DNA of 64,000 nt. Origin: Occultella gossypii. GTDB lineage: Bacteria; Actinomycetota; Actinomycetes; Actinomycetales; Beutenbergiaceae. Below, in pieces: positions 1-11,217 of this stretch. The translations under genes were made by a program, and so were the position numbers. The stretch covers positions 170,945-234,944 of the forward strand of contig NZ_JAGSHT010000018.1 in the NCBI RefSeq assembly GCF_019947135.1, in the 5' to 3' direction. How positions within the stretch are numbered: position 1 is the stretch's first letter; each line of letters starts with the position of its first letter. The notes under the pieces are model-generated. The model had not been told where the DNA came from and did no database searches. It saw only the letters and a list, made by a program, of their open reading frames with translations.

Positions 1-224
1 CCACGCACGAGCTCACCGGGGACTTCCCGGGCGCGGAGGAGGTGGCGGCCCAGGCGACCGAGATGTGCGACGCGGACGCGGCCGGGATCGACGCCGGTGA
101 TCTGGACGTGACGCCTTGGCACCTGGCCCCGAGCGCGGAGGGCTGGGAACAGGGCAACACCACCGTGGTGTGCCTGGTGCGTGGCGCGACCGGACCCGTC
201 GAGGGGGATCTGGTCAACGGCTGA
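1..224 (+). CDS. Septum-formation domain protein, C-terminal fragment
   Basis: The reading frame is open from base 3 to the TGA at 222-224, so only the last ~73 residues of a gene starting outside the window are visible. The fragment keeps Cys residues (EMCDAD and VVCLVRG) and ends CLVRGATGPVEGDL. This matches the end of the next gene, which ends TCLASATDGLEFTGSF in the same position. Both look like the extracellular septum-formation domain of actinobacterial membrane proteins, so this is probably a tandem paralogue. The true 5' end, any membrane segment and any Pro/Gln-rich N-terminus cannot be seen. Confidence 0.6.
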   Translation, partial: THELTGDFPGAEEVAAQATEMCDADAAGIDAGDLDVTPWHLAPSAEGWEQGNTTVVCLVRGATGPVEGDLVNG

Positions 225-313
225 GGCGCCCGTGAGCCGGCCGGCCCCGAATGGGCCGAAGTGCCCATGGAACGCGTATGACGCATCAGCGCGGAAGCCC
301 TAAAATTCGCAAC

Positions 314-1117
314 ATGAGCACCTCGTGGGACCCCTACCAGCAGCAGGGTCAGCAGCCCGGGTACGGGCAACAACCCGGCTACGGCCAGCACCCGCAGCAG
401 GGAGGCTACGGGCAGCCGCCCCAACCGGGCGGCTATGGACAACAACCCACGCCCGGTGCCTACGGACAACAGCCCCAGGCCGGCGGCTACGGACAGGCAT
501 CCCAGCCCGGTTACGGGCAACAGCCCCAGACCGGTTACGGGCAGGCCTCCCAACCGAGTTTCGGCAACTTCAGCCAGCCCGGCGGGTCCGGCAACTACTA
601 CGGCGGGCCGACGCCGCCGGCCCGGAACACCGGTGCGATCGTCGGTATCGCGATCGGCGTCGTGGTCCTGCTGGTGATCGGCTTCTTCGTGGTGCGGGGC
701 CTGAACAGCGGTGGTGGCACCGAGGCGAACCCGAACGACGTCTCCGAGCCGACCGAGATCGCCGACGTCGACCTGCTCCCCGGCAACTGCCTGGCGACGC
801 TGGACTACAACGACAACCGCCTCCTGGACCAGGTCCCGTGCGCGGACGTGCACGGTTTCGAGGTCGTCGCCGAGCAGGTCGTCGACGACACCGAGTTCTC
901 CGATGAGTTCCCGGACCGCGCGGACGAGTTCTGCTACGACTCCCTCCGCGAGATCATCCCCAGCGAGTTCGACACCGAGCACGTCGGCTATCACACGTTC
1001 TACCCGTCCCAGGACACCTGGGACGCCGGGGACCGCAAGCTGACCTGCCTGGCCTCGGCCACGGACGGGCTCGAGTTCACCGGCAGCTTCATCGCCGGGG
1101 ATGCCGCGATCGGCTGA
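314..1117 (+). CDS. Membrane-anchored septum-formation family protein with PGYGQQ-rich N-terminus
   Basis: 267 residues from ATG 314; the in-frame extension to 251 has no support. Residues ~10-100 are low-complexity repeats of the P-G-Y-G-Q-Q type. One hydrophobic helix follows at ~108-130 (GAIVGIAIGVVVLLVIGFFVV), and then a ~130-residue extracytoplasmic domain with four Cys (GNCLAT, VPCADVH, EFCYDS, LTCLAS), as in the Septum_form family. By family it is a cell-envelope or division-associated protein; the molecular role is unknown. It follows a paralogous fragment by ~90 bp and converges on clpB across a strong hairpin. Confidence 0.75.
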   Translation: MSTSWDPYQQQGQQPGYGQQPGYGQHPQQGGYGQPPQPGGYGQQPTPGAYGQQPQAGGYGQASQPGYGQQPQTGYGQASQPSFGNFSQPGGSGNYYGGPTPPARNTGAIVGIAIGVVVLLVIGFFVVRGLNSGGGTEANPNDVSEPTEIADVDLLPGNCLATLDYNDNRLLDQVPCADVHGFEVVAEQVVDDTEFSDEFPDRADEFCYDSLREIIPSEFDTEHVGYHTFYPSQDTWDAGDRKLTCLASATDGLEFTGSFIAGDAAIG

Positions 1118-1139
1118 GCGCTCCCGCTCCCAGAACCAC

Positions 1140-1180
1140 CGAACGCCGGTGGGTCGGCAGTGCCGACCCACCGGCGTTCG
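1140..1180. terminator. Strong hairpin between convergent genes
   Basis: Perfect inverted repeat: the 20-nt arms 1140-1159 and 1161-1180 (CGAACGCCGGTGGGTCGGCA and its complement) meet at a single central base, so about 18 bp can pair around a tight loop. It lies between the stop of the septum-formation gene (1117) and the stop of clpB (1212). No T-run follows, as is usual for actinobacterial bidirectional terminators. Confidence 0.75.
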
Positions 1181-1211
1181 CGTGTTGCGCGGCCGTGCGG
1201 TCTCGCTCCGC

Positions 1212-3809
<2,598 letters not shown>

Positions 3810-3860
3810 GGGAACCTCCGGATATCAGTGCTGTGTCTGATAGTGACAACGCCACCCAAG

Positions 3861-3881
3861 GTTGAGTCTATTCCACTCAAC
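3861..3881. promoter_or_regulatory. HAIR element (HspR operator) upstream of clpB
   Basis: GTTGAGT (3861-3867), a 7-nt spacer, then ACTCAAC (3875-3881): perfect 7-bp arms in the 7-7-7 spacing of the HAIR consensus CTTGAGT-N7-ACTCAAG. It lies between the clpB start (3809) and the end of the convergent-side regulator gene. HspR is encoded at 56.5 kb and the same element occurs twice upstream of dnaK. Confidence 0.88.
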
Positions 3882-3892
3882 TCTGAACCTGA

Positions 3893-4771
3893 TCAGTGGG
3901 TTCCGTACGAGGCACCGGTCGGCGCGAGGTCCTGGGATCCGGTCACCCGCAGCAGTGCGAGCGCCTGGGCCGCGGGCGTGCCGGGGGTCGCGGAGTAGAT
4001 CACCATGCTCTGGTCTGCGCAGGGCATGGACACGGTGTCGCTGTCGAGCACGATCCGGCCGAGGTCCGGGTGGTCCACCGTGGTCGTCAGCGACTGCCAG
4101 TCGCAGGTGTGTCCCTCGCCCCACAGCCGTTCGAACTCCGCACTGCCGCGGCGCAGGCCCTTGATGAGGCGATGCAGTGGCAGGTCCTCGGGATAGCGAG
4201 CCATCGCCGTGCGAAGCGTCGCCACGGACGTGACCTTCACCGCCTCCAGTTCCTCCGGGGCCATCGCGACCCGGCCGGCCTCGGCGCCCATGAACCGCTG
4301 CCAGATGATATTGCGCTCCCGGTCGGGCCACCGGGACAGGTCTCCGAGCAGCGCAGTGGCCATCGGGTTCCAGGCCAGTACGTCGCTCTTCGCGGAGAGA
4401 ACGAGGCCGGGTAGGTCCGTGAGCCGGTCGAGCAGCCGGAGCAGGCCGGGACGCACGGTCATCTGGATCTGTCCCGGTCGAGGCGGCGCCGCATCCGCGA
4501 GCACGTACAACTGATCGCGCTCAGGATCGGGCAGCCGTAGGGCACGGGAGAGCGCCTGCAGCACCTGCGTGGAGGGGTGTGGCCCTCGGCCCTGCTCCAG
4601 CCGGACGATGTACTCCACGCTCAGGCCGGCGAGCTGTGCGACCTCCTCCCGGCGCAGGCCCGGCACCCGGCGCCGGGATCCGGCAGGCAGGCCGACGTCC
4701 TCGGGGCGCACCCGTTCTCGCGCTCGGCGCAGCAGGGCAGCCAACTCATTGCGGTTCACGCCCTCCAGCAT
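3893..4771 (-). CDS. MmyB-like XRE-family transcriptional regulator
   Basis: 293 residues if started at ATG 4771 (LEGVNRNELAALLRRARE); a GTG at 4759 is equally possible and both have GGAGG very close. Residues ~5-75 form a helix-turn-helix (RREEVAQLAGLSVEYIVRLEQGRGPHP). The rest is the ligand-binding domain of MmyB-type regulators (VLAWNPMATALLGDLSRWPDRERNIIW). In actinomycetes such regulators typically sit divergent from a short-chain dehydrogenase and control it, as here. The ligand is unknown; related domains have been seen to bind fatty-acid-like molecules. Confidence 0.85.
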   Translation of the reverse strand: MLEGVNRNELAALLRRARERVRPEDVGLPAGSRRRVPGLRREEVAQLAGLSVEYIVRLEQGRGPHPSTQVLQALSRALRLPDPERDQLYVLADAAPPRPGQIQMTVRPGLLRLLDRLTDLPGLVLSAKSDVLAWNPMATALLGDLSRWPDRERNIIWQRFMGAEAGRVAMAPEELEAVKVTSVATLRTAMARYPEDLPLHRLIKGLRRGSAEFERLWGEGHTCDWQSLTTTVDHPDLGRIVLDSDTVSMPCADQSMVIYSATPGTPAAQALALLRVTGSQDLAPTGASYGTH

Positions 4772-4809
4772 GCCCTCCGGCGGCCACCGCCGCGAGGGTC
4801 GGCGGCCGC

Positions 4810-4838
4810 GGATCCTGGTATCGCGGGTCCCAGGGTCC
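4810..4838. promoter_or_regulatory. Candidate operator between MmyB regulator and SDR
   Basis: GGATCCTGG (4810-4818) and CCAGGGTCC (4830-4838) form an imperfect inverted repeat (one mismatch) with arm centres 20 bp apart. Three ACCTGG direct repeats follow at 4844, 4854 and 4861, just before the SDR start at 4882. The position in the divergent spacer suits a regulator site, but the assignment is inference. Confidence 0.35.
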
Positions 4839-4881
4839 GCTCTACCTGGAAGGACCTGGCACCTGGAGCCACCGTGGAGCC

Positions 4882-5679
4882 ATGACAACCACCGAATCGA
4901 ACACCGCAAGCCGACCGACCGACCCGACCTCCGCCGTCGACCATGAAACGGGCGCGGGCGACTCCGCGCACGAGCCGACCACCGTGCTGATCACCGGCGC
5001 CAACCGAGGCCTCGGGCTCACCACCGCCCGCCGCCTCGGCGAGTTGGGCTGGCGGGTCCTGCTCGGCGCCCGCGACGCCGGCCGGGGCGAGGCCGCTGCG
5101 GCGGACCTGGCTGCCACGGGCCTCGACGTGAGCGCAGTCGCGATCGACGTGACATCTCAGGACTCGGTGCTGGCCGCCGTCGAGCAGGTGCGTGGGAGCC
5201 ACGATCACCTCGACGTCCTGATCAACAACGCGGGCGTCCTCGGTGCGATCGGCGACCCGGCGCGGACCACCGCCGCGGACTTCCTCGCCCCCTATGGCGT
5301 GAACGTGCTCGGGCCGGTCCGGGTGACCCAGGCCTTCCTGCCGCTGCTGCGCGCCGCCCGGCACCCCCGGGTGGTCATGGTCTCCAGCGGCCTGGGTTCG
5401 ATCGCGATCACGTCCGACCCCGAGCGCATGGAGCACGCGATCCAGGCGCTCGCCTATACCTCGTCCAAGGCGGCGCTGAACATGGTGACCACCCAGTACG
5501 CCCGCGCCATCGAGCAGGTGCAGTTCAATCTGGTGGACCCCGGGTACACGGCGACCGACATGAGCCCCGAGGGCACCCAGACCGTCATGGAGGGCACCGA
5601 CGCCATCGTGGCTGCGGCTCAGGTCCGACCCGGGGTGACCGGAACGTTCACGGACCGCCACGGCGTGGTGCCGTGGTGA
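4882..5679 (+). CDS. Short-chain dehydrogenase/reductase
   Basis: 265 residues from ATG 4882 (GGAG seven bases upstream), with a ~30-residue hydrophilic N-terminal extension. Classical SDR marks: nucleotide-binding TGANRGLG at residues 38-45, NNAG, the serine region MVSSGLG, and the catalytic YTSSK (Tyr and Lys). It oxidises or reduces an alcohol/carbonyl with NAD(P). The substrate cannot be read from sequence. Probably regulated by the divergent MmyB-like protein. Convergent with the CHAT gene, with stops 17 bp apart. Confidence 0.9.
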   Translation: MTTTESNTASRPTDPTSAVDHETGAGDSAHEPTTVLITGANRGLGLTTARRLGELGWRVLLGARDAGRGEAAAADLAATGLDVSAVAIDVTSQDSVLAAVEQVRGSHDHLDVLINNAGVLGAIGDPARTTAADFLAPYGVNVLGPVRVTQAFLPLLRAARHPRVVMVSSGLGSIAITSDPERMEHAIQALAYTSSKAALNMVTTQYARAIEQVQFNLVDPGYTATDMSPEGTQTVMEGTDAIVAAAQVRPGVTGTFTDRHGVVPW

Positions 5680-5695
5680 GGGGGCGGCCTGCCGG

Positions 5696-8278
5696 CTACC
5701 AGGCGCTGCCGTAGCAGACGAAGGGGGCGGGCGGACCGTCGTGTTCGGCAAGGGCCGCGGCGAGCGCGGTGGCGGAGTCCGCACCGGCCGCGAGGCGCGT
5801 GTGCACGTCCGCCATCACGTCCGCCGCGGCGCGGTCGTTCACGTTCGCCACCCCTGCGACCACGGCGCGGGTGCCCAACTGCAGCAGCACGCTCGCAAGG
5901 CCGATCGGCTGGTCGCCGGGCCGGACGCTGACCAGGCCTGCCTCGCAGGCCGAGATGAGGACGCAGCCGCCGCGCAGGTGCTGGTCCTCGAGCTCGTGCG
6001 CGAACAACGGGCCGTCCGCCAGCCGCAGCGAGGAGAACAGCGGGCTCTGGGACTGGTGCACCCCGTGGGCGGCCACGTGCACCACGTCGTGATCGGCCAG
6101 GGCCGTGCGCACCCGGCCGGCGGTGGCGCCGACACCACCGAGGACCTCGGCACCGGGCCAGGCCGCGCCGACCCGGGCGACCTCGTTCTCGGCCCGGTCC
6201 AGGCCGGGCCCGGCGACGGCCAGCACCGTCGGCCGGTCCGGGCGTACCCCGGCCCGCCAGGCCCGCCACCACATCGTCGCGCTCGGGGCGACGACGGTCG
6301 GCAGGCCGCGCCGGGACGGCAGCAGCGTCCACGGCACCGCCGCGAGATTCCCACCGGTGGCGAGCACGAGAGGGCCGCCGGCCCCGGAGCCGGCGAGCAG
6401 GATCTCGTCCAGCTGTGCCAGCTCGTCAGCGAGCGCGGTCCGGACCGTGCTCGCGATCGGCTCGGGCAGCACTGGCAGCGCCAACGCGTCGAGGTCGGCC
6501 CGCACCCGCCGCATCAGCTCGGCCACCCGCACGGTGGGCCCGAGCTCGCGGACCCGGGACCGGCCCGCGGACACCTCGACGGCGTACCACCGCCCGCCGT
6601 ACGCGCCGAAGTTCACGAGCGTGGCGCCGGGGTCGGTCCGCAGCACCTCGCGGACCCGGCCGAGGGTGACGACGTCGGTGTCGACCGGTGCCGCGCCGTC
6701 GCGCTCCCAGGCCCGGGACCGGATCTGCCGCTGCAGGTCGGCGACCCGCTCGCGCAGCCGGGCCCGCTGGGTGGCGTGCTCGGGTTCGCCGATGAGGTCC
6801 CGGGACTCCTCCTCCGCGCGCCGCAGCGCTCCGAGGAGCTCGGCGCCCTCCGGGTCCGCCGGCCCGCTCACGCCCGGCACCCGGACCAGGACCGACCGGG
6901 CCCGCTCAAGGCTGTCGAACAGTCGTGCCGCGCCGCCATCGGCCAGGGCCAGGGCCGTGCCGAGGCCGGCCAGGCGGGACCCGTGCACGGCCGCCGCGGT
7001 GCGCAGGTCGAGGGAGTCGAACCTGGCCCGGTGGTCGGTCAGCTCGGCCAGGCCCACCCGCACCTCACGCCGCGCCCGCGTGGCATCGTGACGCGCGAGG
7101 GCGAGCTGGGCCCGCACCTCACGCCGCTCGATACGCGTCCGGAACGTGTCATCCGGGCGCAGCCGGAGCACCGCGTCGAGCGACGGCACCCCCGCGGTCC
7201 CCGCAGGCCTCTCGGACCCGCCACCGGCCGGGTCCTCGCCCGCGGCGAGCAGGGTGCCGGCCAGCAGCAGCCCGCCGGCATCGGCGAGGTCCTGCCGGCC
7301 CTCCCCGGCGACCGTCTCGACGAACTCCGTGATCCGGGTCGCCAGGCGGGACAGCCGGGCCGGGGACTCGGCGGCGAGCCCACGCTCACAGCGCAGCGCC
7401 ACGAACTCGCTGCGCCGCTGCCACATGACGTTGCCCCGGCGCCGGAACCGCCGGGCTGCCCCCAGGGCAAGGGTGCGGCCCCGGTCGGGGGCCCCCTCGA
7501 CCAGCGCACACTCGGCGCGCAGCAGTTCCACCTCGGCCAGCTCCTGGCCGCGCCGGTCCGCCCGGAACTCCTCCGCCGCGGAGGTGAGGGCGACGTCCGC
7601 GTCGCGGACCAGGCCGGCCTCCCGGAGCACCCGGGCACGGTCCAGGTAGAACACCGGGTTGCGCCCGCCCGGCGCGATGTCCGCCGCGGCGGACATCTCC
7701 GCCAGCGCCCGCGGGAGGTTCCCGGCGAGGAAGTCGGTGTAGCCGAGGTTGTGGCGGGCCATCGACTCGACGAGCACGTCACCCTCGGCGGCGGCGATCT
7801 CCACGCCGGCGCGCAGATCCGTGCGAGCCTGGTCCAGCCGGCCGAACTCGAGGGCGAGCGTGCCCCTGTTGACCAGGATCCGGACCTGATCCCGGGGGAG
7901 CGCGACGTCGATGAGTTCCATCGCGTGCCCGAAGGCGTCAGAGGCATCGGCCAGCCGCCCGGAACGCATCAGCAGCAGCGCCTGCTGTCCACGGATCGCG
8001 GCCCGCACGGCGTCCGCGCCAGCCGCCTCGGCATGCTCGGCGGCCCGGCGCAGGTGCTGTTGGGCCGCGGACAGGTCGGCATCGGTGTCGAACGTGGAGG
8101 TGGCCAGGCCGACGTACGCGCGGGCGAGCACGAGCTCGGCACCCGGTCGCCCGTCCGCGGCTGTCTCGACCGTGCGGACCAGCTCCCGGAGCATCCGCGC
8201 GGCAGCCGCGGAGTGGCCCTCGGCGTTGCGCCTGAGCCCCTCCGCGAGTCGTTGCTCAGCCAGGTCCAGGTCGAGCAC
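5696..8278 (-). CDS. TPR-CHAT domain protein (caspase-like protease)
   Basis: 860 residues with no signal peptide or membrane helix, so cytoplasmic. Residues ~1-450 are helical repeats of the tetratricopeptide type (SAAAARMLRELVRTVE; NLGYTDFLAGNLPRALAEM). A linker follows, then a C-terminal CHAT domain (~600-860) with the catalytic dyad His738 (VVHVAAHG) and Cys778 (LISACEAG). CHAT proteases cleave partner proteins when their sensor region is engaged. It is the last gene of the S8 protease, sigma factor, small protein, CHAT series, starting 27 bp after the preceding stop. The target is unknown; a protease or zymogen relationship with the S8 enzyme is possible but unproven. Confidence 0.88.
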   Translation of the reverse strand: MLDLDLAEQRLAEGLRRNAEGHSAAAARMLRELVRTVETAADGRPGAELVLARAYVGLATSTFDTDADLSAAQQHLRRAAEHAEAAGADAVRAAIRGQQALLLMRSGRLADASDAFGHAMELIDVALPRDQVRILVNRGTLALEFGRLDQARTDLRAGVEIAAAEGDVLVESMARHNLGYTDFLAGNLPRALAEMSAAADIAPGGRNPVFYLDRARVLREAGLVRDADVALTSAAEEFRADRRGQELAEVELLRAECALVEGAPDRGRTLALGAARRFRRRGNVMWQRRSEFVALRCERGLAAESPARLSRLATRITEFVETVAGEGRQDLADAGGLLLAGTLLAAGEDPAGGGSERPAGTAGVPSLDAVLRLRPDDTFRTRIERREVRAQLALARHDATRARREVRVGLAELTDHRARFDSLDLRTAAAVHGSRLAGLGTALALADGGAARLFDSLERARSVLVRVPGVSGPADPEGAELLGALRRAEEESRDLIGEPEHATQRARLRERVADLQRQIRSRAWERDGAAPVDTDVVTLGRVREVLRTDPGATLVNFGAYGGRWYAVEVSAGRSRVRELGPTVRVAELMRRVRADLDALALPVLPEPIASTVRTALADELAQLDEILLAGSGAGGPLVLATGGNLAAVPWTLLPSRRGLPTVVAPSATMWWRAWRAGVRPDRPTVLAVAGPGLDRAENEVARVGAAWPGAEVLGGVGATAGRVRTALADHDVVHVAAHGVHQSQSPLFSSLRLADGPLFAHELEDQHLRGGCVLISACEAGLVSVRPGDQPIGLASVLLQLGTRAVVAGVANVNDRAAADVMADVHTRLAAGADSATALAAALAEHDGPPAPFVCYGSAW

Positions 8279-8305
8279 CTGCGGGCCTCCGGAGGGGTTC
8301 GGCTC

Positions 8306-8809
8306 CTACAGTTCGAAGAGCGGTGTCACCACCGTAGTGGTGCCGATCTCGAATACGAGCTGCACGAAGCCCTCGGGGACGTTGTCGAAGACGAACCGGC
8401 CCGTGGGCTCGCTCCGGGTGCTCAGCTCGCGACCGTCCATCCGCAGACGCACCGCCAGCTCGCGCGGCGGCGCGATCCACCCATCGAGGCGGGCACTGGT
8501 ACCGCTGTGGCCCACGGTGACCATCGCCGTCAGGGACTCGGCCGAGAACGTCAGTGTGTGCGTGCGGGTCACCGCCATCTCCGAGCGGACCCCGGCTCCG
8601 ACGGTGGGCACCCTGGTCAGTTCCGCCACCTCGGTCATCAGTTCGGAGAGCGCGACGGCGAACTTGAGCCGGTCCACGAGCCCGTCCGGGACCGGGTCCT
8701 GCTCCTCGTAGAACCGGCGCAGGCCGGCGAGCATCGCCGCGTCCCGGTCGTCGAGTGGTTCGGCGGCCGAGGCCACCTCCGCGGCGGTCCAGCGTTCCTT
8801 GTCGGTCAT
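8306..8809 (-). CDS. Small protein of the S8-sigma-CHAT operon, unknown function
   Basis: 167 residues from ATG 8809, overlapping the sigma-factor stop by 4 nt. The N-terminal half is helical (DDRDAAMLAGLRRFYEEQDPVPDGLVDRLKFAVALSELMTE). The C-terminal half reads as a beta-rich domain (LTAMVTVGHSGTSARLDGWIAPPRELAVRLRMDGRELSTRSEPTGRF is abridged here to its character: alternating hydrophobic strands). No transmembrane segment, so it is not a classical membrane anti-sigma factor. Its place directly after the sigma gene and before the CHAT gene suggests an adaptor or soluble regulator of one of them. Confidence 0.7.
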   Translation of the reverse strand: MTDKERWTAAEVASAAEPLDDRDAAMLAGLRRFYEEQDPVPDGLVDRLKFAVALSELMTEVAELTRVPTVGAGVRSEMAVTRTHTLTFSAESLTAMVTVGHSGTSARLDGWIAPPRELAVRLRMDGRELSTRSEPTGRFVFDNVPEGFVQLVFEIGTTTVVTPLFEL

Positions 8810-9417
8810 GATGCCCACCCCGGGTCGGTCGAGAGCTTCGCGCGCAGCCGGGCCAGGCACCGGCCGCGCGTCGGTCCGATACTGCCGACCGGCATGCCCA
8901 GCGCCTCGGCGATCGCGGCATAGTCGGGCCGGTCGGCGAAGGCGATCACGCGCAGAAGCTCACGGCATCGGTCGGAGAGCTCGCGGACGTGGTCCCACAG
9001 CCGCAGGTCGCGTTCGTTGCGGACGGCGACGTGCTCGGGCAGGTCCTCGGCAGGCACCGCGATCCGGTCGAGCTCGTCCGTCTCGGCGTCCGGCCGCGGC
9101 GTCGAGGTGTGCGCCAGCTCGTTGCCACGCGCCCGGGAGACCCGCCAGGACTCCCGCTTGGTGGTCACCAGCAGCCACTTCACGACGGTGCGTGGGTCTC
9201 GCACCGACGCCGCGCTGCGGACCAGGCTCAACCAGACCGTCTGCAGCACGTCCTCGGCCTCCGTGCGGTCGAGCCCCTGCCCGCGCGCCGTGTGCCACAG
9301 CAACGGGGTGAGCATGCCGACCAGGTCGTCGAACGCCGTCCGGTCGCCACCACGGAACCGCTCGAACGCCGCGCTGGCTCGGACCACGAGGGTCTCGCCC
9401 GGACTGGCCTCGATCAT
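8806..9417 (-). CDS. ECF-type RNA polymerase sigma factor
   Basis: 203 residues. Region 2 is visible at ~15-80 (FERFRGGDRTAFDDLVGMLTPLLWHTARGQGLDRTEAEDVLQTVWLSLV-type sequence) and region 4 at ~135-190, with the helix-turn-helix DYAAIAEALGMPVGSIGPTRGRCLARLRA. It overlaps the S8 protease stop and the next start by 4 nt each, so the three are translationally coupled. ECF factors direct polymerase to a small set of promoters. The paired inverted repeat at 11218/11298 is the best local candidate for its targets. No transmembrane anti-sigma gene adjoins it. Confidence 0.9.
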   Translation of the reverse strand: MIEASPGETLVVRASAAFERFRGGDRTAFDDLVGMLTPLLWHTARGQGLDRTEAEDVLQTVWLSLVRSAASVRDPRTVVKWLLVTTKRESWRVSRARGNELAHTSTPRPDAETDELDRIAVPAEDLPEHVAVRNERDLRLWDHVRELSDRCRELLRVIAFADRPDYAAIAEALGMPVGSIGPTRGRCLARLRAKLSTDPGWAS

Positions 9418-11063
9418 CGCGAACCCCCGCCGTCCGCCGCGCGCGCCCCGGGCAGGTTCGCGAGGGCTTTACGACCCCGCTCGACGGCGTCGGCCGCCTT
9501 GGTCGAGTCGGCGCCACCCGCGTACAGGTCGGCCAGGGCGGCCGCGACCTCGCCGGCGAACACCGGCGCAGCGAAGGACGTACCGCTCCAGGTGGCGAAC
9601 CCGGACGCGAAGTCGTCGGGGTCGATGCTGGCCCTGGTCCTGCCCTCGTGGGCCAACGACGCCACCGGGTTCAGCGAGGTGTTGATCGTGGTCGGGAAGG
9701 TGCTGACCAGCCCGGCCCCGACCCGGCGGTGCAGCACCCAGGGGCCCTCGTTCGAGAAGAGTGCAACCGTGCTGCCGTTCGGGTTCAGGGCACCGACGGC
9801 CTGCAGCGGTAGCGCCTCCGGTGCCGTGCGCGGGGGGCCGCCCGGGTAGTCGGCGAACGCGGCGGGGAACATCTCCCGGGTGGTGGCGTCGTTGCCCGAG
9901 GCCGCCACGACCGTCACGCCGAGGGCTCCGAGCGCCTTCAGCGGCAGCCACAGGAGCGGGTCGAAAGCGAGGTCCGCCGGCTGCTCGTGGTAATAGCCGA
10001 GAGACAGGGACAACACGTCGACGGGCGGCATCTCCGGGTCGCCGGCCGCCATGGCGACCACCTGCCACAGCACCAGCCGGCGCAGCGAGCGCACCAGCTG
10101 GGACTCGGCCACCACGCCGTCGCCCCGGAACACCCGGACCGAGAGGATCCGCGCATCCGCGGACTGTTGGCGGATCAGCCCGGCGATGAAGGTGCCGTGC
10201 CCGGCGTCCGCCTCGAGCCCGCCGACGAGCGGGTTCGCGGTGCCGGTCTCCTCGGTGTCCGGCACGAGCCGGGGCAGACCGAGGGGCAGACCGAGGACCT
10301 CGGGGTCGCGGATGACGACGTCCGAGCCGAGCCAGGGGTGCTCGCCGACCCCGGTGTCGAGCACGGCCACGACCGGCCGGCGCACCTTCGGATCGTTGCG
10401 CGGTGCGGGCTCGGGACCGAGCCAGGCCACCGGCTGGCGTCCGCCGGAACCCGGCATCGCATAGGTCGAGAGCCCGTTGTTGGAGTGGGGGATCGTGTAG
10501 GGCGTGCCGCCGCCGCTGGAGGAGATGTCGTGCGGCGCGCCGCCGGCGACGTGCGGGATCGTATAGGGCGTGCCGCCGATGTCCGTCGCGGAGAACACGA
10601 GGTGGTCCAGTGACACCTCATCGGCGCGGCCGGTCGCGGCCCGGTACGCCTGCACCAGGCGCCACGCGTCCACGGGTTCCGCGGGGGCGGCAGGGTCCAG
10701 TCGGACCACCCGGGCGCTCTCCACCCAGTTCTCCTCGATCAGGCCGCGCTCCTCGGGCCCGAACTCGGGCCGGCCGAGGAACTCACGTTCGGCCCTCGCC
10801 TCGTCGTCCTCGACCAGGCCGAGGCCCAGCTCCCTGGCGATGCTGCCAAGGGCCTTCAGGGCCCCCTCGACGGCGCCGCCGCGGATCAGGACCGAGTCCA
10901 CCGAGTAGACGGTCGGGTGCAGGGCCACCTCCTCGGCTCGCTGGACCGCGCTGGAGGGGTCCAGGACGCGGGCACGGTAGCGCTCCCAGGATGCGTTCGG
11001 CAGACCGATCGGTGGTTCCGATACCAGCGGAACGTTGGCCTCGCCTGGGGTGTTCTGACTCAC
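9414..11063 (-). CDS. Cytoplasmic S8 subtilisin-like protease with repeat-containing N-terminal region
   Basis: 549 residues from GTG 11063 (SQNTPGEANVP), supported by AGGAG nine bases upstream. The open frame up to 11195 has no such signal. Catalytic residues are Asp236 (VLDTG), His289 (AGHGT), oxyanion Asn391 (ASGND) and Ser496 (GTSFAAP). There is no signal peptide, unlike secreted subtilases. The ~230-residue N-terminal region holds two exact copies of GGTPYTIPH (165-171 and 187-193 for the TPYTIPH core) and a weaker third (STYAMPG at 199-205), in a Ser/Thr/Gly-rich stretch directly before the protease domain. First gene of the operon with the ECF sigma, small protein and CHAT genes. Confidence 0.92.
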   Translation of the reverse strand: MSQNTPGEANVPLVSEPPIGLPNASWERYRARVLDPSSAVQRAEEVALHPTVYSVDSVLIRGGAVEGALKALGSIARELGLGLVEDDEARAEREFLGRPEFGPEERGLIEENWVESARVVRLDPAAPAEPVDAWRLVQAYRAATGRADEVSLDHLVFSATDIGGTPYTIPHVAGGAPHDISSSGGGTPYTIPHSNNGLSTYAMPGSGGRQPVAWLGPEPAPRNDPKVRRPVVAVLDTGVGEHPWLGSDVVIRDPEVLGLPLGLPRLVPDTEETGTANPLVGGLEADAGHGTFIAGLIRQQSADARILSVRVFRGDGVVAESQLVRSLRRLVLWQVVAMAAGDPEMPPVDVLSLSLGYYHEQPADLAFDPLLWLPLKALGALGVTVVAASGNDATTREMFPAAFADYPGGPPRTAPEALPLQAVGALNPNGSTVALFSNEGPWVLHRRVGAGLVSTFPTTINTSLNPVASLAHEGRTRASIDPDDFASGFATWSGTSFAAPVFAGEVAAALADLYAGGADSTKAADAVERGRKALANLPGARAADGGGSR

Positions 11064-11217
11064 GTCCTTGTTCTCCTGTTGTTTCGACGGGCGGTGCGAC
11101 GGGCAGGGTCTTCCGCGGTCCGGGGACGCTCGCAGTTCGAGCCTAGTGCGGCACCGGGTGGCCGACCAGGGTCTGAGCGGGCTCTGGACCTTCATGGCCG
11201 AAGAGGTGCACCACGGT

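Noticed and set aside
5741..8923. 1060-residue plus-strand ORF opposite the CHAT gene
   Set aside because: Shadow frame of the TPR-CHAT gene and its upstream neighbour; crosses two real gene boundaries and has no recognisable domain.
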